From: Kiritimatiellia bacterium
GTDB taxonomy: Bacteria > Verrucomicrobiota > Kiritimatiellia > SLAD01
DNA length: 42,774 bases
Direction: 5' to 3'
NCBI GenBank assembly: GCA_007126515.1
Contig: SLBD01000099.1
Location: 1-42,774, forward strand
Positions 17,176 to 28,275 of the stretch are shown one piece after another; position 1 is the first letter of the stretch; the number at the start of each line of letters is the position of its first letter. The translations under genes and the position numbers were made by a program. The notes under the pieces were generated by a model that had not been told where the DNA came from, did not search any database, and saw only the letters and a program-made list of their open reading frames with translations.

Positions 17176-19572
17176 TCATCCACCTAATCGAAGCTCCAGT
17201 CGAGGCAGCGCCAGCAAAGCGACATGCGCCCACACCCGCCATTCCTCATCATCCCCTTCTGTCAAACGTCCTCGAACCCCAACACCCAGGACCGTACAAT
17301 CGAAGCGGCGCTGAACAAGATATCGCTGTTCCTCTAAATCACCCTCTTCCAAATCAAATCGCCAATAGGCTTGGTAAGACCACTGGCCGCGCGGAAAGAG
17401 TACAAGATCCGCTTGCGCCGTTTGTCGTCGATCCCGGTTGTATCGGTATTCCAATCCTAAACTGCTGCGATCCTGTGCAAAAAAGCGTACACGGGTATTA
17501 AATAAGCGCATCTCATTATCGTACCAGTCATACGCGCCATCAAAATCTATATTGACCCAGTCAGCCAAACGCAAGCGGGCATTATAAAATAAGTCATCAA
17601 AATCCTCCTCGCCTTTTTCAGGATCGAGTCGGAAAAACGTAAACGTCTCGACATCGAGAAAGTCATGAACTCGCTGTCCTCGGCGGGCATGCTGATCCAT
17701 CATCTCTAACTCAGTATCTGTCCACTCGTCACCAATCGATCCCATCGGACGTGTGGCGCCTTGCTGCCGGCGGGTTTGCAGCTTATTCCTCACTCCCAAT
17801 CGAATATCATGCCGCTTATCCAGCCGGTCGATGGCATCAAATTGGTACAAATCATCGGGACGAAGGTTGGGTTCTGGAACCCATGTATAGCGAGCAGACG
17901 GCTCAACAATATGGCGCAAGCCCGTCCCGAGATAATTCGGATACTCATTCAGCACGCGAAACGCCTTAAAGGAGCTATCGACCCCAAATTCAAAAAGACT
18001 ACGAAACTCTGCTCCACCATCTTCGAAGAAGGTTGTAACCTCTTCCTCAAACACAAACAGTCCTTGTTCATCCAAGATCAATTCGCCGTCCTCATCAAAC
18101 TGGGGAATGATATCCGTGATTGTGGTTTGTTGCGGCGCGGCGGAGTACCATGTACCGCGATAAGAAGCGCGAGGAATGACATTCAGAAAGCCAGCCATTC
18201 GAGTGGGGAAAAGAATGGTATGTAACGTATCGGCTCGCAAGGAATCGTAGTCTTCCAATTCTGCGAACTCAGGGAAGACACGCTCTAAATTGCTGCCCCG
18301 GTGTTCGCTCTCATAAAAGAAACCCGTCTCGCCTATCTCTTGTCGAAATATATCCAGAGAAAGCTCCGGCAGCCGATTCACATTCTCATAAAAATCATTG
18401 AGGCGGAAATTAAACAGGATGCCTGCGTTAAAATTATCGCCTCGATGCGTAAGCGCCGCTCTGTTGGCCGGTTGGACATTGCGTCGAAATTCACGATCAA
18501 AGAAGTCTTCCAGCATGAACGGATCGCTGACATAATTGACATCAGCCAACAGCAAATTTCGCTCTGCGAATCGTTGCGAATGTTGAAAGCCAATCCAATA
18601 CCGATCACTGTCGACTAGGCCTTCTCGAATCAGAGCTTGCCTCTCAGAGCGAATCGGACGGTCATCATTTGCATAATACGCTTGAAATCGCCCTCGCATG
18701 CCCTGCTCGGGCACGTCCCATCGAAATCGCTGCCCTCCAGCCAGTCCCCGCTTACTACGATAATCGAACAGGGTGGATGACTGAACGCCGGGAATCGGCG
18801 AAAAGTTATAGGACGTGAGCAAGAACGCCCCCATGCGGCTGCTGTACCCAGGCACAAATTGCCAATTGCTGTCACGGTTAAAATCACGTTTGAGAAAGGG
18901 TGTGTAGAAAATCGGGATACCATACAACTGTGCAACGGCATGACGCGCTCTCAGGACATGACCGTCCGTAATGGTTGCGCGACGAGCCCTCACAACAAAC
19001 TCTTGACGTTCATCCACACTGCAGGTTGTTACACGGGCGCTTTGCAACTCGATCAGCGACGGCGATACCTGTCGCGACTCGCGAGCGGTAACATAGAACG
19101 GATCATAAAATAGCAAGAATTCACCAAAATCACCTTGGCGCGTACGAAAATTGTAGCTTAACTCCTCGCCTTCCCATGTCCGATCACCACGCCTCATGGT
19201 GATGTTACCTTGCGCCCTCGCCTCCTGCGATTCCATATCGAATTCGACAAAGTCAGCGCGCAGGACGTCTATACCTTGCTGGATTAAGACATTTCCAATG
19301 GCTGTCATGATCCTGCGGTCTGAATCAAACTCAAGGCGATCCGCATCGATTTCAACCCGCCCTTGTTGCTGCTCGGGGGCGACCTGCGTTTCTCGTCCGC
19401 TCGCAACCGTTGCGGGGCTGGGCGAGAGCCTGCCACGTGGAACCGGTTGTTGTTGCGGAGGAGGTTGTGCTTCGTCCGCAGTACGGCGCAAGTATTGTGC
19501 TTCAACGCCTCGGTATAACAGGCAGCCCCATACGATGAGCACAATTTGAAGATATCGATTCATCCGTCGCAT
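17176..19572 (-). CDS. lptD: LPS-assembly outer membrane protein LptD
   Basis: This roughly 798-residue outer-membrane protein inserts lipopolysaccharide into the outer leaflet. After a signal peptide (MRRMNRYLQIVLIVWGCLLY, cut near VEAQ), a Pro/Gln-rich stretch leads to the OstA/LptA-like periplasmic domain (about 65-175: VEIDADRLEFDSDRRIMTA, AQGNITMRRGDRTWEGEEL). The rest is the beta-barrel, with the landmark IPIFYTPFLKRDF and VPGYSSRMGAFLLTSYNF, ending in LELRLGG. The start at ATG 19572 gives a clean signal peptide; a GTG at 19605 would add a basic extension. Few cysteines are present, so the disulfide-dependent maturation known in E. coli may differ. The epimerase gene follows 21 bp downstream. 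An LptD-related organic-solvent-tolerance protein is the alternative. Confidence 0.88.
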   Translation of the reverse strand: MRRMNRYLQIVLIVWGCLLYRGVEAQYLRRTADEAQPPPQQQPVPRGRLSPSPATVASGRETQVAPEQQQGRVEIDADRLEFDSDRRIMTAIGNVLIQQGIDVLRADFVEFDMESQEARAQGNITMRRGDRTWEGEELSYNFRTRQGDFGEFLLFYDPFYVTARESRQVSPSLIELQSARVTTCSVDERQEFVVRARRATITDGHVLRARHAVAQLYGIPIFYTPFLKRDFNRDSNWQFVPGYSSRMGAFLLTSYNFSPIPGVQSSTLFDYRSKRGLAGGQRFRWDVPEQGMRGRFQAYYANDDRPIRSERQALIREGLVDSDRYWIGFQHSQRFAERNLLLADVNYVSDPFMLEDFFDREFRRNVQPANRAALTHRGDNFNAGILFNFRLNDFYENVNRLPELSLDIFRQEIGETGFFYESEHRGSNLERVFPEFAELEDYDSLRADTLHTILFPTRMAGFLNVIPRASYRGTWYSAAPQQTTITDIIPQFDEDGELILDEQGLFVFEEEVTTFFEDGGAEFRSLFEFGVDSSFKAFRVLNEYPNYLGTGLRHIVEPSARYTWVPEPNLRPDDLYQFDAIDRLDKRHDIRLGVRNKLQTRRQQGATRPMGSIGDEWTDTELEMMDQHARRGQRVHDFLDVETFTFFRLDPEKGEEDFDDLFYNARLRLADWVNIDFDGAYDWYDNEMRLFNTRVRFFAQDRSSLGLEYRYNRDRRQTAQADLVLFPRGQWSYQAYWRFDLEEGDLEEQRYLVQRRFDCTVLGVGVRGRLTEGDDEEWRVWAHVALLALPRLELRLGG

Positions 19573-19690
19573 AAAGATTCTCTTTTTCGATCCATGTGGC
19601 CACACAGTATTCAGCCACTAGAATGCCATTGGCGTTGCACGATAACACACGCACTTTGGCAACTCCAAGCGCTATGTGATGGGCTCATGA

Positions 19691-19717
19691 AAAGCAGGGG
19701 CAACTGCGATTTGCCCC
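19691..19717 (-). terminator. Probable rho-independent terminator after namZ
   Basis: On the minus strand a 7-bp stem GGGGCAA / TTGCCCC (19717-19711 with 19703-19697) with a 7-base loop is followed by TGCTTTTC. It lies 17 bp after the namZ stop and 119 bp before the lptD start. The T-run is short, so termination may be partial. It would separate the namZ group from lptD. Confidence 0.55.
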
Positions 19718-19733
19718 AAACGACGTCGGGTCT

Positions 19734-20891
19734 CTAACACGCCTCTGCCCCAGCGGCATACAAAAGATGCTTTTGACGCAACTGCCGAAATTCAGCAATA
19801 GAGGGCAACCAAGCCGCGCGAATCATGTCGGGGGATTGCTGAGCCAACAATGCCTCTCGAACCTGGTCTGTACCCATCAATTTATCAAACCAGTCTGGGC
19901 GAACGCCCTCAACCGACCAAATTTGATTGGATCCATGCAATCGCATGAGTTCGTATACGATCACGATACTGGCATAGATCGGTTGACAGGTTGATACATC
20001 CAGCACCTGCAATTCAATGCCCTCTTCTCGGCCACTCGCCTCATTCTTATGAATTGCACATTTCATGCCGGGCAATTGATGAGAGTTGAGAGCTTCGATC
20101 ATGGCTGCTGTCTTCAGCCAATCCGCTCGCAAAATGCGAAAGGCCCAGTCGGTCGACCGAGCGCAATCCAGATGAGGCAGGGCTTCAGTAAATACAGAGA
20201 CAGGAAAGCATGCCGCACATTGCCATGACCGAATAGCGGGTGATGGTGGAACCCATGTTGGCCAACATTCTGTCATTGTCATCGTCCGCTCATAGTCGGC
20301 TGGAATGACTACGAGATCCACGTTGAGCTGCAAGGCCTCAACGATCCAACGGGCTGTTTCGCCGGGAGTCATGCCATAGACCAAGGGGACCTCTATCGGA
20401 GCCACTACGGACCTGAAGGCACTGTCCAGCATGGGCCCGTCAATGCAACGCGACCAAGGAACGGCCCGGTCCGTCACAATCACACGTCCAGACTTTTTGG
20501 CAACGGTCTCCAACACTTGTCGCAGGGTATGCAAATAGGTGTAGCAACGCACTGCCAAATCTTGCAAATCGATAACCACCACATCCATCTCGGCCAATGC
20601 CTGCAGCCCTGGACGGACATCGCCATACAACGAATAGACTGGAATTCCCCATTCAGGGTGCGTCGCATCACATACTGAAATACCAGCCCCCGCGCTGCCC
20701 CAAAAACCGTGCTCAGGCCCAAGCAAGCACCGCAAACGATCCCCGACTCGATGTCGTAGCAAATTGGCTGATTGCAGCCCCTGCTGATTGACACTGGCGG
20801 GATGACAAACCAATCCGACATCTCCCGCCAACAGACGATCGCAATCATCGCTCGCCAAAAGCTGATTCATCCCTGTGCGATACGCTTTCAT
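19734..20891 (-). CDS. DUF1343 / NamZ-like exo-beta-N-acetylmuramidase, divergent
   Basis: The 385-residue protein follows the DUF1343 layout: an N-terminal GLVCHPASVNQQG region, LLGPEHGFWGSAGAG, GIPVYSLYGDVRP, VVVIDLQDLAVRCYTYLHTL, VTDRAVPWS and PLVYGMTPGETARWIVEAL. The family is known from NamZ, which trims N-acetylmuramic acid from peptidoglycan fragments. Where most members have a GRGT-containing segment, this one reads ARSTDWAFRILRADW, so that motif has degenerated and activity on the usual substrate is doubtful. No signal peptide is evident, which hints at cytoplasmic recycling of cell-wall sugars. It follows the site-2 protease gene by 3 bp and is the last gene before a likely terminator. 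Confidence 0.8.
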   Translation of the reverse strand: MKAYRTGMNQLLASDDCDRLLAGDVGLVCHPASVNQQGLQSANLLRHRVGDRLRCLLGPEHGFWGSAGAGISVCDATHPEWGIPVYSLYGDVRPGLQALAEMDVVVIDLQDLAVRCYTYLHTLRQVLETVAKKSGRVIVTDRAVPWSRCIDGPMLDSAFRSVVAPIEVPLVYGMTPGETARWIVEALQLNVDLVVIPADYERTMTMTECWPTWVPPSPAIRSWQCAACFPVSVFTEALPHLDCARSTDWAFRILRADWLKTAAMIEALNSHQLPGMKCAIHKNEASGREEGIELQVLDVSTCQPIYASIVIVYELMRLHGSNQIWSVEGVRPDWFDKLMGTDQVREALLAQQSPDMIRAAWLPSIAEFRQLRQKHLLYAAGAEAC

Positions 20892-20894
20892 CGG

Positions 20895-22037
20895 TCAGCC
20901 CATATCCACCCAACGCTTCGCGCGTAAACGGAATCGGCGCTCTGTCTCGAATTGCTGCTCGGCCGGAGGCGGCTGGCTTTGTTGCGGTAAAGCAATTGCG
21001 CGCAGATCTTTCATCACAAGCAGGCCAACGATATCTCGATCCACGAATACGGGGAACACTTCTTGGTTAAGGGCAGAAAGCTCCCAAATCGACTCATGCA
21101 GAGCCATGTTTGGGCTGACGCTCATATATCGCTGGATCATATGGCGTCCGATCCATTCGTCGGGGCCGCGTTCTTTGAGGACAGCCATCCATACTGAGGC
21201 CGGCAACAACCCGCGCAACGAGCCATCCACACCTTCGACGATGAAATGCTCGTGGCCATCCTGATGATACGCTTCCAAACAGCTTCGGACCGCATCGATC
21301 CCTCGAACTCGCCCAAAGTTTCGCCGCATTAGATCCGCCACTGTATAGGGTCGAAGAGCTTCTTTAATCTGTACATTTCGATATTCGCCCCCAGCCCCCA
21401 AAAAGATGAAAACCCCGATCAATGCCAGGAAAGGATTCCATCGCATCCCCAGGACAACAAAAAGGACCGCGACGACTCTGCCTGCGCCTGTAGCCCACGC
21501 CGTTGCCGTCGTGTAGGAAAAGCACATCGCCAGCAGCGCCCGCAGCACTCGTCCGCCATCCATTGGAAAAGCTGGCACCATATTAAACACAACGAGAGCT
21601 AGGTTCGCTCGGATGAGCCAGTCCATTAGTTCGCGTATTGACTGCGGAATCAGCGGAGCTTCTATAAGGTCAGGAAACCCCAAAAGGGGCACCATGATCA
21701 GCAAAATAACAATATTCACAGCGGGCCCCGCCACTGCAATCAATAACTCTTGCCACGGAGTGTCGGGGATTGATCGCATGGCGGCGACACCACCAATGGG
21801 TAATAACGTAATGCTCGTGACCTCAACTCCAAACTGCAAAGCCACCACACTATGGCCCAGTTCATGCAGAATCACACAGGAAAACAGTAGTACGATCATG
21901 CCAATCGCCCACAGACTGGCAGACCATCCGGCATATTGCCATCCCAGCCAAGCCATCCAGGCAATAATCAAGAAAAAGGTGGAATGAATTCCAATTCGGA
22001 TGCCAAGGACGCGGCCGAGTGGGATGGCTCCCTTCAT
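20895..22037 (-). CDS. Site-2 protease family membrane metalloprotease with C-terminal CBS region
   Basis: The 380-residue intramembrane zinc protease belongs to peptidase M50. HELGH at 58-62 supplies the zinc ligands and catalytic Glu59, and FNMVPAFPMDGGRVLRALLA with Asp160 supplies the third ligand. Around six hydrophobic segments span about 10-220, and the C-terminal third (about 235-360) looks like paired CBS modules, which sense adenine nucleotides in related proteins (Rip1/SpoIVFB-like group). Such proteases cut membrane-bound regulators. No substrate such as an anti-sigma factor was recognised nearby. The ATG overlaps the stop of the O-antigen-ligase-like gene (ATGA), so the two are translationally coupled. 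Confidence 0.9.
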   Translation of the reverse strand: MKGAIPLGRVLGIRIGIHSTFFLIIAWMAWLGWQYAGWSASLWAIGMIVLLFSCVILHELGHSVVALQFGVEVTSITLLPIGGVAAMRSIPDTPWQELLIAVAGPAVNIVILLIMVPLLGFPDLIEAPLIPQSIRELMDWLIRANLALVVFNMVPAFPMDGGRVLRALLAMCFSYTTATAWATGAGRVVAVLFVVLGMRWNPFLALIGVFIFLGAGGEYRNVQIKEALRPYTVADLMRRNFGRVRGIDAVRSCLEAYHQDGHEHFIVEGVDGSLRGLLPASVWMAVLKERGPDEWIGRHMIQRYMSVSPNMALHESIWELSALNQEVFPVFVDRDIVGLLVMKDLRAIALPQQSQPPPAEQQFETERRFRLRAKRWVDMG

Positions 22038-23272
22038 GATGAGGGCAAATCCAGGCCGTTGCAGACCGTGTGTTGATGCAAAGCTGCAGTTACGCCCATC
22101 AGTAACATCAACACCATGAAAATAACGCTATTCCCAAAGTTATACTCAATCAACCCATTGACCATTAAGCCTGTGAACGCCGCCACACCGCCGAGCGCGA
22201 TCACTGCATGAATGGGGGGCCCTTGACGATATCGAATACCACTACGTGCCAGCATGAGCCACGTCAGCAGCATCCAATACAACCACACAGCTCCCCCTAA
22301 CCAACCGGCATCGACTGTCACCTGCAGGAGATTGTTATGCAAATGATTCAAGCCGGGCTGAACATAGTGTGGGGTCACTTGGGCAAAATCCGCATGTTCT
22401 AGGCTCCGGAATCCCGCGCCGACAGGGAATTGACGGATCAACTCCGGCGCCACTTCAGTCCACAACACCATACGCCCGCCTGTGCGCAGATTGAACTCTT
22501 CATGCAATAGATTTACGCGATCACGCACCTGTGGAAAGACCATCGAGAATGCCAATCCGAACATCAGATATCCGAGCAGCCGATAGCGACGTGTCAAGCC
22601 AGCCAGGACCAATATCGACACGGCTAACGAGATCCAAACACCCCGCTTAAAATGAAGCACGACTCCGAGCAGATTTATAGCGCTCGCTCCAATCAACAGC
22701 CATCGATTACTGCGGATTGGGCGATACAGCCAGAGTGCCAGCACGAACGAAAAGCTGACAAGATACAGTTGCGGGTCTCGCATATTGCCGGTGTCATAGA
22801 GGGCGATGCCTTGCCGCACTTGCAGCGGAATTCGAATCAAATCCCACAATCCCAAACAGGTGGCTCCCGCCACAAATGCCAACAGCGGCATCAGAATAGA
22901 TTCATGCAAACGATTGGCTCTCAAATCGAACGCTGCTGGAATTATGAATATCAAGACGCTCAGAAGCAGTCTGCGCGAGCGCGGAATGCTGTAAGCTGGC
23001 GAGGGCCCCATCCACGCCGCAAGTAGCATGAGCAGGATAAAACTCAACACAGGCCAAAAGAATGGGTTCGCGAAGATCGAACGGTCTCGACGCCAGATGA
23101 ATATGCAAATGCCCAAGGGAATGGCCAAATAAGCCAGCGGTTGGGCAATCGAGATCGATATTGGTAGTGTAAAAGCAAAGCAGATCAAAAGATGTCGCAA
23201 TATCGCGGTACCCGTCCGATCCAATTTATGTGCGTCAACATTCATGCTATCGATGCACCCAGAAGCGTACAT
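22034..23272 (-). CDS. O-antigen ligase / polymerase-like membrane protein
   Basis: The 412-residue protein has about ten to twelve hydrophobic segments and, in the second half, the large periplasmic loop with HLHNNLLQVTVDAGWLGG, the signature of the O-antigen ligase (WaaL)/Wzy family. These enzymes join or polymerise undecaprenyl-linked glycans at the outer face of the inner membrane. The H-x-H-N motif is intact. The ATG at 23272 shares one base with the stop of the phosphatase gene (TGATG). An internal start at 23245 (MNVDAHKLDRTG) is possible. WaaL, Wzy and an unrelated glycan ligase cannot be told apart by sequence alone. Confidence 0.85.
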   Translation of the reverse strand: MYASGCIDSMNVDAHKLDRTGTAILRHLLICFAFTLPISISIAQPLAYLAIPLGICIFIWRRDRSIFANPFFWPVLSFILLMLLAAWMGPSPAYSIPRSRRLLLSVLIFIIPAAFDLRANRLHESILMPLLAFVAGATCLGLWDLIRIPLQVRQGIALYDTGNMRDPQLYLVSFSFVLALWLYRPIRSNRWLLIGASAINLLGVVLHFKRGVWISLAVSILVLAGLTRRYRLLGYLMFGLAFSMVFPQVRDRVNLLHEEFNLRTGGRMVLWTEVAPELIRQFPVGAGFRSLEHADFAQVTPHYVQPGLNHLHNNLLQVTVDAGWLGGAVWLYWMLLTWLMLARSGIRYRQGPPIHAVIALGGVAAFTGLMVNGLIEYNFGNSVIFMVLMLLMGVTAALHQHTVCNGLDLPSS

Positions 23273-24831
23273 CAGCGCGGGTGACGGATTCGTTCTACCA
23301 AATCATCTCCACTTCCGGCTATGGCAAAGTTTGGATCCCCCAAATAGCGGCGAACAATCCCGCGCGTGTCCAGGCCTGTCATTTCTAAGCGATGAATAGG
23401 ATCATCAGCCAACCGCCTGACTACAGGGAACCGTCCACCTCCTGAGGCCAACACGTAACTATTGAGCGCCACCCGAATTCGTCGCCGAGGATGAATCGGT
23501 GTGCCATCTGCCCACCGAACATTCCTCACCCGCTCACCCGCAACAGCATACTCATGCAGCTCATACTGGATGCCAAAAACCCCCATAAACTGGGAACTGC
23601 GGATTAAATCAGCATTTTGTTCAAGGATTTCGCGGATCTCTCCAACCGTAAGCTGCAGAATTCCGATCTGATTCTCATAAGGAACAATGCGACGCAGATC
23701 CCTCTCGAGCATGTCCCCTTGCGCCAATGACTCATCCACTAATGTCCCATGCAGAACTACATCTGCTCCTGTCACATGGGCAATGGCGGAACATAACAAT
23801 TGCTGAATGCCAGACTGCCCCACCGTCCTCGACCGATGACTTAAAGGCTCTGGAAGCGAACCAATAACCTCGCTTGCCGCTTGCTCTGCCTGACGAAGCT
23901 CTGTTTCCAAATAGGTTCGTAATCCTTCGTGCTGTGGCACCTGCTCATCCACATAGGTAAGCGTGGCTGATCGTTCTGTCACACGTCGCTGAACCGTATC
24001 AAAGGTCATTTCGACCTTGCCAATCCAAATTCCAAAATAACCGGACTGAGTGTACAAAATCCCGTTGACTGTGGCGCTTTCGATCGGTTGATGACTGTGC
24101 CCGCCAATAATCAAATCCATTTCAGGGAAGTGGCGGGCAATCCGATTGATTTGATTCGCGGCGCTATCACCGAAAGGGCGATAGCCTTGATGAGCAATCA
24201 AGATCATCACATCTGGCCGCTCCGCACGCACCTGCGGCAGAACCCGTTGCAACGCAGTAACCGAGTCTTCCACCACCACATCCCCGAGCAAATGCGGTCG
24301 GCTCCAGGTGGGAATCGCATCGGTCGTCAATCCAATCAACGCAATCCGAATTCCGTCGATCTGCCGAATCACATAAGGTTGCACAGAAGGCAACGGATTC
24401 GATCGGCCCGGTCGACTTCCAATATTGGCGGCCAAAACAGGCACCGTAGACTCTCCAACCGCACCCGACAACACCCCGAGTCCCCAGTCAAATTCATGAT
24501 TGCCCAACACCCAAGCATCATACCCCAACCAGGCCAAGGCCCGATTCATGATTCGCCCACGCGTCAAATAACTCTCAATCGCCCCTTGGTATAAATCTCC
24601 CGCATCCACCAGCAAGAAATTGGGATGAGTTTCGCGCCATTCTTCAATGAAGGTGGCACAGCGCAATAGGCCACCCACATTTTCAGTGCCATCGTAATCG
24701 CGCGCCCCCCACACATGGCCGTGCAGATCTGTGGTATGCGCAATCACCAACGAAACCTGCCTTGCCATCACTGGCGTTGATCCACCCCAGAGCAACAGCC
24801 CGATGAGCAGTGTTCCCCAAAAGATGATCAC
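23272..24831 (-). CDS. 5'-nucleotidase / UshA-like metallophosphoesterase, exported
   Basis: This is a two-domain phosphatase of about 519 residues. After a signal peptide (IIFWGTLLIGLLLWGGSTP, cut near ARQ), the metallophosphatase domain has HTTDLHGH, DAGDLYQG, LGNHEFDWG and GGHSHQPIE, which hold the two metals. The C-terminal 5'-nucleotidase domain (about 310-500) includes IVPYENQIGILQLTVGEI. It probably dephosphorylates nucleotides in the periplasm. I prefer a GTG start at 24831 because GGGAGG lies 8 bases upstream and the signal peptide then begins at once; an ATG at 24888 gives 538 residues but lacks a ribosome-binding site. It lies 66 bp after clpX and heads a packed four-gene group. 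Confidence 0.88.
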   Translation of the reverse strand: MIIFWGTLLIGLLLWGGSTPVMARQVSLVIAHTTDLHGHVWGARDYDGTENVGGLLRCATFIEEWRETHPNFLLVDAGDLYQGAIESYLTRGRIMNRALAWLGYDAWVLGNHEFDWGLGVLSGAVGESTVPVLAANIGSRPGRSNPLPSVQPYVIRQIDGIRIALIGLTTDAIPTWSRPHLLGDVVVEDSVTALQRVLPQVRAERPDVMILIAHQGYRPFGDSAANQINRIARHFPEMDLIIGGHSHQPIESATVNGILYTQSGYFGIWIGKVEMTFDTVQRRVTERSATLTYVDEQVPQHEGLRTYLETELRQAEQAASEVIGSLPEPLSHRSRTVGQSGIQQLLCSAIAHVTGADVVLHGTLVDESLAQGDMLERDLRRIVPYENQIGILQLTVGEIREILEQNADLIRSSQFMGVFGIQYELHEYAVAGERVRNVRWADGTPIHPRRRIRVALNSYVLASGGGRFPVVRRLADDPIHRLEMTGLDTRGIVRRYLGDPNFAIAGSGDDLVERIRHPR

Positions 24832-24897
24832 AGCGTCGCCCTCCCACAGGATTCGACACTGCGACAGGAACTTTGGGGGAGTTCGCATGGGGAGAGA

Positions 24898-26154
<1,257 letters not shown>

Positions 26155-26174
26155 GATCCATCCTTTCTGCCGAA

Positions 26175-26801
26175 CTATTCAGCAGACGCTTTATCATTCT
26201 TTGCTTTGCTCTTCGCCACAACTTCATCGACTAATCCGTACGCCTTGGACTCGTCAGAACTCATAAAGAAATCGCGTTCCGTGTCGCGAGCAATATCTTC
26301 CACTGATTTACCCGTATGATGAGCCAAGATTCCATTCAATGTATCACGCAACCGGAGAATCTCCTTCGCTTGAATACTAATATCTGATGCTTGCCCCTGC
26401 ACCCCTCCCCACGGCTGATGAATCATGATTCGAGCATTCGGGAGCGCGTACCGCTTTCCTGCCGCTCCTGCAGCCAACAAAACCGCTCCCATACTCGCAG
26501 CCTGGCCAACGCAATAGGTCGTCACATCGCATTTCAGGAACTGCATCGTATCATAGATTGCCAAACCAGCAGTCACAGAGCCGCCCGGAGAATTAATGTA
26601 TAGATTGATATCTTTGCCGGCATCTTCGCCCTGCAAAAACAACATTTGGGCAATAATTAAATTGGCCACATCATCATTGATTGCAGTTCCGATGAAAATA
26701 ATCCGCTCTTTCAACAGACGCGAAAAAATATCAAATGCCCGCTCGCCGCGGCTTGTCTGCTCCACCACCATTGGGACTAAAACTTGACTTACTTCTGTCA
26801 T
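26175..26801 (-). CDS. clpP: ATP-dependent Clp protease proteolytic subunit ClpP
   Basis: The 208-residue serine protease forms the tetradecameric chamber that degrades proteins delivered by ClpX. The catalytic triad is complete: Ser103 ([12 protein letters not shown]), His128 (IMIHQPWGG) and Asp177 (RDFFMS). The family block [19 protein letters not shown] is also present. The N-terminal stretch before the [17 protein letters not shown] segment is short and may be processed. The C-terminal tail from about 195 is Lys-rich. The gene sits between tig and clpX, so matched expression is likely. Confidence 0.97.
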   Translation of the reverse strand: MTEVSQVLVPMVVEQTSRGERAFDIFSRLLKERIIFIGTAINDDVANLIIAQMLFLQGEDAGKDINLYINSPGGSVTAGLAIYDTMQFLKCDVTTYCVGQAASMGAVLLAAGAAGKRYALPNARIMIHQPWGGVQGQASDISIQAKEILRLRDTLNGILAHHTGKSVEDIARDTERDFFMSSDESKAYGLVDEVVAKSKAKNDKASAE

Positions 26802-26814
26802 CGTACTTCCTCCA

Positions 26815-28116
26815 TTAAGACTCTGAAATATCGGCCTTTTCCATCAAGTAATCAATCGTCATGGATCGCCGCAGTTCCTTTTCGATGCCCGGCATCGCCT
26901 CTCGCTTTTTCAGTTCCTGACGAAATTCATCCGGCTTCATACCGTATCGCCTCGCCAATAAATCAATATGCGAATTCAATTGCGACGCAGACACTGTGAT
27001 GTTCTCTTTCTCGGCAATCCGATCGAGAACAAACTGTGCCTTCACACGACCTTCGGCATTGCGATTGGCCATTTCCACAATTTCATCTTTTTTCTCGATC
27101 AACTGTTCTTCCGACACACCGCGACTGGAGTTGTCCCGGAGAATATCTTGTATGATACCACGCGCCTCGCCAGACACAACCGTCTCTGGCAAATCACATT
27201 CAACCCCCTTCAACAATTGATCCACCAACTCATTGCGGAGCCGCCCCGTTTCGCGCTGTTGGGCTGATTCTTCCAAATCAGCGCGGATTTTGGCGCGCAA
27301 ATCTTCCTCATTCTCCACTCCTAGGCGTTCGAAGAAGGCTGCGTCAATCGGAGGTACAACTTTCGACCGAATCCCTTTCACAGTCACAAAGTAGGTTGCC
27401 TTCTTTCCGGCTAACGAAGAAGCAGCAAAGTCAGAGGGGAAATCGACCAAGATTTGATGCTTCGCGCCCACGTCCAGGCCAACCAAGCCATCCGCAAACT
27501 CGGGCAAAAAGGCATTCTCATCGGCTCGCACCCAGAAGTCGTCCCTCTTCCCCAGCCCCTTGGCATCTTCACCCAGATCTTCAATGGATTGCCCATCGAC
27601 CACGCCTTCGTAGTCTATTTGAACCAGATCGCCCTTCTCCACACTGCGACCGTCGACTTCATCAAACGAAGCAAATTGATCCGCAATGCCCTGAATCGTC
27701 TCATCTACCTTGGCCTCATCCACCTCAATGGCGTTGCGCTTCAGCTTCACACCTTCATAGGCAGGCAAGTCAAACTCAGGCGCCACTTCGACCGTAACAG
27801 AAAACGAAAGTGGTGTCCCGGGCTCCGCAGTGGGCTCTTTAAGATCAATAATATGTACGACTTCGACCCCATGCTCTTTCAGCGCCCCTTGATATCCTTC
27901 AGCCACCAAGCGGTCTCGAATATCTTCCAAAATGTTTTTGGCATACCGATTTTCCACCATCTTCACGGGAGCTTTACCCGGGCGAAATCCTTTAATGCGC
28001 GCCACAGAAGCATATTCTTTCAAGCTCTTCGCATATTCGGAATCCACACGTTCCGCAGACCACTCAATCTGCAACGTCTTGCGGCATGTACCCGCATCTT
28101 CAATTGTCACATTCAT
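26815..28116 (-). CDS. tig: Trigger factor, ribosome-associated chaperone
   Basis: The 433-residue chaperone binds nascent chains at the ribosome exit tunnel. The N-terminal ribosome-binding domain carries the signature GFRPGKAP (43-50); the FKBP-like prolyl isomerase domain spans roughly 150-250 ([16 protein letters not shown]); the C-terminal helical chaperone domain makes up the rest. Length is standard. It is the first gene of the tig-clpP-clpX operon, with AAAGGATAAAGA before the ATG and a good sigma-70-type promoter upstream at 28175-28203. Confidence 0.96.
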   Translation of the reverse strand: MNVTIEDAGTCRKTLQIEWSAERVDSEYAKSLKEYASVARIKGFRPGKAPVKMVENRYAKNILEDIRDRLVAEGYQGALKEHGVEVVHIIDLKEPTAEPGTPLSFSVTVEVAPEFDLPAYEGVKLKRNAIEVDEAKVDETIQGIADQFASFDEVDGRSVEKGDLVQIDYEGVVDGQSIEDLGEDAKGLGKRDDFWVRADENAFLPEFADGLVGLDVGAKHQILVDFPSDFAASSLAGKKATYFVTVKGIRSKVVPPIDAAFFERLGVENEEDLRAKIRADLEESAQQRETGRLRNELVDQLLKGVECDLPETVVSGEARGIIQDILRDNSSRGVSEEQLIEKKDEIVEMANRNAEGRVKAQFVLDRIAEKENITVSASQLNSHIDLLARRYGMKPDEFRQELKKREAMPGIEKELRRSMTIDYLMEKADISES

Positions 28117-28174
28117 TCTTTATCCTTTCCATAGCACGCCCACCCGACTTCTCTTGGGGTAGCAAAAGGGCGGT

Positions 28175-28203
28175 ACGATAGTCCGCCGTAGCTGGTAGGT
28201 CAA
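28175..28203 (-). promoter_or_regulatory. Candidate sigma-70 promoter for tig-clpP-clpX
   Basis: On the minus strand TTGACC (28203-28198) and TATCGT (28180-28175) are separated by 17 bp. A GGCGG/CCGCC inverted repeat (28168-28186) spans the -10 region and may act as an operator or a transcript-end hairpin. The start of transcription would fall near 28168, about 50 bp before the tig ATG. No CIRCE element was seen. Confidence 0.5.
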
Positions 28204-28275
28204 GAATTGCCGTGAAAACTGATTGCCATCTGCGACCAATTTGGTAGGTTGCGCATGGAAATGAAAGGGATACCT

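Noticed and set aside
27454-28134. 226-residue plus-strand ORF opposite tig
   Set aside because: It is the antisense shadow of the trigger factor gene; its translation has no family match, and tig is certain.
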